Shown in pieces: positions 60,747-64,000 of a stretch of 64,000 nucleotides of DNA. Source of the DNA: Ardenticatenaceae bacterium. Its GTDB lineage: Bacteria; Chloroflexota; Anaerolineae; Promineifilales; Promineifilaceae. The stretch spans positions 434,001-498,000 of the forward strand of contig JACKCB010000002.1 of assembly GCA_020634235.1 (NCBI GenBank), given 5' to 3'. The translations under genes and the position numbers were made by a program. The notes under the pieces were generated by a model. It did not search any database, was not told the origin of the DNA, and was given only the letters and a program-made list of their open reading frames with translations. The stretch's first letter is position 1. The number at the start of each line of letters is the position of its first letter.

Positions 60747-62036
60747 ATGAAACGATTCCTACCCCTGACCCTGCTGCTAATCTTGTGGCTGCCGCTGCTG
60801 GTGCAGTGCACCACCGCCAGCCAGCCAGCCCCCACAGACCAGACCGGCATCGCCGAGAGCGCCCCGGCCGGGGCCGAACCACCCCCCGGCTTCGAAGGCC
60901 AGGACTGGGCCGGCATCACCGCCGCCGCCAGCGGCCAGACCGTCAACTGGTACATGTGGGGCGGCAGCGACGCCATCAACAACTGGGTCAACGGCTTCGT
61001 CGCCCAAACCATGAAAGCGCGCTACAACGTCACCGTCAACATGGTCCCCGTCAGCGACGCCACCGAATACATCAACAAAGTACTGGGCGAAAAACAGGCC
61101 GGCCAGGACAGCCGCGGCGCGGTAGACCTGGTGTGGGTCAATGGCGAAAACTTCCGCACCATGCGCGAGGCCAATCTGCTCTACGGCCCCTATGCCCAAT
61201 TCCTGCCCAACACAGTCTACGTCAATTGGCAAGACGCCAGCGTCAGCAACGACTTCGGTTACCCGGTAGACGGCTACGAAAGCCCCTACGGCAAGGCGCA
61301 GTTCGTCATGATTTACGACAGCGCCCGCGTGCCCCAACCGCCCACCAGCATGAGCGCCCTGTTCGACTGGATCAGGGCCAATCCCGGCAAATTCACCTAC
61401 CCCGCCCCGCCCGATTTCACCGGCAGCGCCTTTGTACGCCACGTCTGCTACTGGGCCGCCGGCGGCCACCAGCAGTTCCTGGGCGCATTCAACCAGGCCC
61501 TGTTCGACGCGCAAATGCCCGCCTGCTGGGCAGCGCTAAACGACATCGAGGGCGCGCTGTGGCGCGGCGGCCAGACCTACCCGGAGAACCACACCCGCCA
61601 GCAAGCGCTGTTTGCCAACGGCGAAGTCTACTTCGACATGGCCTACAACCCGGCCGAGGCCGCCAGCCTGGTCAGCCAGGGGCGCTACCCGGAGAGCACG
61701 CGCACCTTCGTCTTCGATGAAGGCACCATCGCCAACACCCATTACGTGGCCATCCCCTACAACTCGCCCAACAAAGCCGCGGCCCTGCTGCTGGCCAACT
61801 TCTTGCTCTCGCCGGAGGCACAGCTGAGCAAGGCGCAGCCCGACAACTGGGGCGACCTGCCGGCCCTGGACCCGGCGCTGCTCCCGGCCGGGTGGCAGAC
61901 CCAATTCGCCGCCCTGCCCCGCGCCGCCGCCACGCTAGACACCGAAACCCTGGCCGCCCACCGCCTGCCCGAACTCCAGGCCCCCTGGCTCACCGCCATC
62001 GAGCAAGCCTGGGAAACCTTCGTCCTCCAACAGTAA
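60747..62036 (+). CDS. YnjB-like ABC transporter substrate-binding lipoprotein
   Basis: A 429-residue protein. The hydrophobic head ends in a lipobox LVQC, so it is anchored to the membrane. The body follows the E. coli YnjB pattern (GQTVNWYMWGGSDAINNWVNG, DLVWVNGENFRTMREANLLYGPYAQFLPN), a type of substrate-binding protein related to the iron/thiamine/polyamine group with unknown ligand. AAAGAGGAG lies before the ATG at 60747; the open frame to 60672 has no such support. A permease gene follows after 24 nt. Confidence 0.85.
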   Translation: MKRFLPLTLLLILWLPLLVQCTTASQPAPTDQTGIAESAPAGAEPPPGFEGQDWAGITAAASGQTVNWYMWGGSDAINNWVNGFVAQTMKARYNVTVNMVPVSDATEYINKVLGEKQAGQDSRGAVDLVWVNGENFRTMREANLLYGPYAQFLPNTVYVNWQDASVSNDFGYPVDGYESPYGKAQFVMIYDSARVPQPPTSMSALFDWIRANPGKFTYPAPPDFTGSAFVRHVCYWAAGGHQQFLGAFNQALFDAQMPACWAALNDIEGALWRGGQTYPENHTRQQALFANGEVYFDMAYNPAEAASLVSQGRYPESTRTFVFDEGTIANTHYVAIPYNSPNKAAALLLANFLLSPEAQLSKAQPDNWGDLPALDPALLPAGWQTQFAALPRAAATLDTETLAAHRLPELQAPWLTAIEQAWETFVLQQ

Positions 62037-62060
62037 CCACCCCCCATTCACCCCCTCCCC

Positions 62061-62915
62061 ATGCCCTCCCCCACCCGCCTCCTCCTCATGCTCGCCCCCG
62101 CCCTGGCCGTGGTCCTGCTGCTGTTTGGCGGCGGGCTGCTGCTGGGCGTGCTGCAAAGCCTGGGCTACCTGCCCTTCCTCGGCCAGACCACGCTCTCCCT
62201 GGCCGCCTACCAGGCCATGTTCGCCCGGCCGGCCTTCTGGCAGTCACTGCTGCTAACGCTGTGGATTGGCCTGGCGTCTACCATCCTCTCTACCCTGCTG
62301 GCGCTGTTGTGCGCCCTGACCCTGCGCCACGCATTCCGCGGCCACCGGCCGGTAACCTTCCTCTTCCAGCTCAACATCCCCATCCCCCACCTGGTTGGCG
62401 CCGTCGGCATGCTCTTCCTGTTGTCACAGAGCGGTTTTCTGGCCCGCCTGGCCCATCTGGTTGGTCTGGTGCAAGACCCGGCCGGGTTTCCCGCCCTCGT
62501 TTACGACCCCTACGCCCTGGGCATCATTGCCGAATACGTCTGGAAAACCACCTGCTTCACCGGCATCATCCTGCTGGCCGCCCTGCAAACCATTGGCCAC
62601 GACTACGAAGACGCCGCCCGCACCCTGGGCGCCGGCCGCTGGCAGCGCTTCCGCTACGTCCTACTGCCCCTCCTGCAGCCGGCCATCCTGTCCAGCTCCG
62701 TCCTCGTCTTCGCTTTCACCTTTGGCGCCTTCGAGGTGCCCTACCTGCTGGGCCAGCGCTTCCCCTCCGCCCTGCCCGTGCTCGCCTACCGCAGCTACGT
62801 CGATGTGGATCTAAACGCCCGGCCGGAGGCCATGGCCATCAGCGTTTTCATCGCCGCCCTCAGCACCCTGCTCATCTTCATCTACATGCGCCTGACTCGC
62901 CCCAATGAGCGCTAA
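62061..62915 (+). CDS. ABC transporter permease (YnjC-like half)
   Basis: A 284-residue membrane protein with six spans. It has the EAA-type cytoplasmic loop in DYEDAARTLGAGRWQRFRYVLLPLLQPAILSS, the contact site for the ATPase. E. coli YnjC is a double-length permease; here it is a single domain, so either it forms a homodimer or a second permease is elsewhere. No ATPase gene follows; the next gene is a DUF2277 protein, so the transporter is incomplete in this window. There is no ribosome site before the ATG at 62061, and coupling to the gene before is likely. Confidence 0.85.
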   Translation: MPSPTRLLLMLAPALAVVLLLFGGGLLLGVLQSLGYLPFLGQTTLSLAAYQAMFARPAFWQSLLLTLWIGLASTILSTLLALLCALTLRHAFRGHRPVTFLFQLNIPIPHLVGAVGMLFLLSQSGFLARLAHLVGLVQDPAGFPALVYDPYALGIIAEYVWKTTCFTGIILLAALQTIGHDYEDAARTLGAGRWQRFRYVLLPLLQPAILSSSVLVFAFTFGAFEVPYLLGQRFPSALPVLAYRSYVDVDLNARPEAMAISVFIAALSTLLIFIYMRLTRPNER

Positions 62916-62996
62916 CTCGCGGCCGCCAATTTGCCGTTTTGCCGGCACTCAAGGTAAACTGCAATGGCTAACCACGCCCAGCATCCGGAGACGACT

Positions 62997-63197
62997 ATGT
63001 GCCGCAGCATCAAGCCCCTGCGCTACCCCGACCGCCCACCCACCGATGAGGAACTGACCGCCGCCGCCTTGCAGTTCGTGCGCAAGGTCAGCGGCTACCG
63101 CCAGCCCTCGCGGGCCAACCAGGCCGCCTTCGACCAGGCGGTGGCCGACGTGGCCGCGGCGACCCGCACCCTATTCACCCAGCTTACTGTTAAATGA
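62997..63197 (+). CDS. DUF2277 family protein
   Basis: A 66-residue protein with the DUF2277 pattern: MCRSIKPLRYPDRPPTDEEL, then AALQFVRKVSGYRQPSRANQAAFDQAV. Its function is unknown. I chose the ATG at 62997 because the family begins with MCRSIK and GGAG lies 6 nt upstream; the open frame starts at 62964. The stop overlaps the start of the next gene (ATGA). Confidence 0.88.
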   Translation: MCRSIKPLRYPDRPPTDEELTAAALQFVRKVSGYRQPSRANQAAFDQAVADVAAATRTLFTQLTVK

Positions 63198-64000
63198 GCA
63201 ACCCCCTCTACACTCACCTGCGTCGTCTCTGGCTGCGCTACCGGCCGCGGCATGGCCGCTACTTTGATTACGCCGCCGAGAAAGACATCTACTACTGCTA
63301 CCGGCTGCTGCTGCACCGCGAACCCGACCCGGCCGGGCTGCAAATGCTGCGTACCCAGGTCCTGGACCAGGGCATCACCATCCAGGCCCTCGTCGATGGC
63401 TTCCTCAACTGCGAAGAGTTCCTGGCCCTGCGCCAGCGGCTGGCCGAGCCACAGCTCGTCTCCCTGCCCCACTTTCAGATTTACGCCCGGCCGGCCGACT
63501 ATTTCATCGGCGGAGCCATCATCCGCGACCAGGTCTACGAACCGCACATCACCCGGCTGCTCACCGACCTGCTCCGGCCGGGGCACACCTTCATCGACGT
63601 AGGGGCCAACATCGGCTACTTCACCCTGCTGGCCGCCGCGTTGGTCGGCGAACCCGGCCGGGTCATCGCCTTCGAACCCAATCCGCAGAACTGCGAACTG
63701 CTGCGCCGCAGCATCGCCGCCAACGCCTTTGGCAACATCACCCTCCACCAAAACGCCGTGGCCGAGACAGAAGCCGAATTCCTCTTCGACACCGTGGGCT
63801 ACAGCAGCAACGGCCGCCTGCTGCCCGGCCGGGAAGCCGGCCAGCCCCCCGGCCGGGCCGGCCAATACCCGGTGCAGGCCGTCACCCTGGACCACGCCCT
63901 AAGCGACCTGGCCCAGATCGACGTCATCAAGATCGACGCCGAAGGCAGCGAGCCGCGCGTCCTGGCCGGCATGGCCACCATCCTTGCCCGCCACCGGCCC
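63194..64000 (+). CDS. FkbM family methyltransferase with DUF4214-like head, 3' end outside window
   Basis: The frame from the ATG at 63194 (overlapping the DUF2277 stop) is open to the right edge, giving at least 269 residues. Residues about 30-80 (YCYRLLLHREPDPAGLQMLRTQV, then DGFLNCEEF) look like a DUF4214 phycobilisome-linker-type domain, often found in surface glycan proteins. The FkbM methyltransferase core follows: FIDVGANIGYFTLLAA near 137, IAFEPNPQNCELL near 160 and VIKIDAEGSEPRVLAGM near 250. It transfers a methyl group from SAM to a sugar or lipid oxygen. It reaches the edge before the usual end. Confidence 0.85.
   Translation, partial: MSNPLYTHLRRLWLRYRPRHGRYFDYAAEKDIYYCYRLLLHREPDPAGLQMLRTQVLDQGITIQALVDGFLNCEEFLALRQRLAEPQLVSLPHFQIYARPADYFIGGAIIRDQVYEPHITRLLTDLLRPGHTFIDVGANIGYFTLLAAALVGEPGRVIAFEPNPQNCELLRRSIAANAFGNITLHQNAVAETEAEFLFDTVGYSSNGRLLPGREAGQPPGRAGQYPVQAVTLDHALSDLAQIDVIKIDAEGSEPRVLAGMATILARHRP

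Noticed and set aside
1..64000. CRISPR arrays, tRNA or rRNA genes, integrase or transposase genes
   Set aside because: I looked through all gaps and saw no regularly spaced repeats, no cloverleaf-like sequences and no recombinase motifs; the mobility of the islands is therefore only inferred from repeats and composition.

Overview
The window looks like a chromosomal segment of a high-GC bacterium, most likely a Chloroflexota (Anaerolineae-like) lineage. I infer this from the overall gene style: LysM proteins with proline/threonine linkers, PPC-repeat and GEVED surface proteins, a TPR-headed sigma factor, a ClpC and a short ribosomal protein S1. No rRNA or tRNA gene was seen, so the taxonomy stays an inference. 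A striking host signature is the palindrome CCCGGCCGGG and its variants, which recur roughly every few hundred bases in genes and gaps alike.

Layout. 1-21.4 kb is ordinary chromosome: a PPC-repeat surface protein, an MBL hydrolase, a MATE-like membrane protein, a GNAT enzyme, an SDR-type threonine dehydrogenase, LysM proteins, a giant secreted nuclease, rpsA, clpC, an O-antigen-ligase-like protein, a GT-C-like membrane protein and a phospholipase D-like protein. 21.4-21.8 kb is a scar with gene fragments.

21.9-34.2 kb is an AT-richer, tightly overlapping + strand operon. It holds a 953-aa sigma-70-like protein with TPR and HARE-HTH parts, a DpdA-like guanine transglycosylase, an unknown winged-helix-like protein, a small P-loop ATPase, a 1345-aa ATPase with a coiled-coil tail, a PglZ-like protein, a HerA-like ATPase and a GNAT enzyme. 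It resembles a BREX core (large ATPase plus PglZ) in which a base-exchanging transglycosylase stands where a methyltransferase would be expected. This is the best candidate for an undescribed system.

34.3-46 kb is a mosaic defence region. It has an HNH endonuclease with a likely phosphorothioate-binding N-terminal domain, a decayed dnd locus (dndC internally deleted, dndD intact, dndE truncated, a toxin-antitoxin pair between dndD and dndE), a deleted copy of the HNH gene, and a BrxD-like/BrxD-like/Lhr-helicase cassette. A 305-bp direct repeat carrying the 3' end of a thiolase gene flanks the dnd and BrxD part.

46-53 kb is a five-gene beta-oxidation operon on the minus strand (two acyl-CoA dehydrogenases, SDR, FadB/FadN-like, thiolase). 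53-64 kb is again ordinary chromosome: a FolK-FolP fusion, a phasin, a class V aminotransferase, an antitoxin-like/HNH pair, a glutamine-synthetase-like pseudoenzyme, an M23 peptidase, an incomplete YnjB/YnjC-type transporter, a DUF2277 protein and an FkbM methyltransferase that runs off the right edge.
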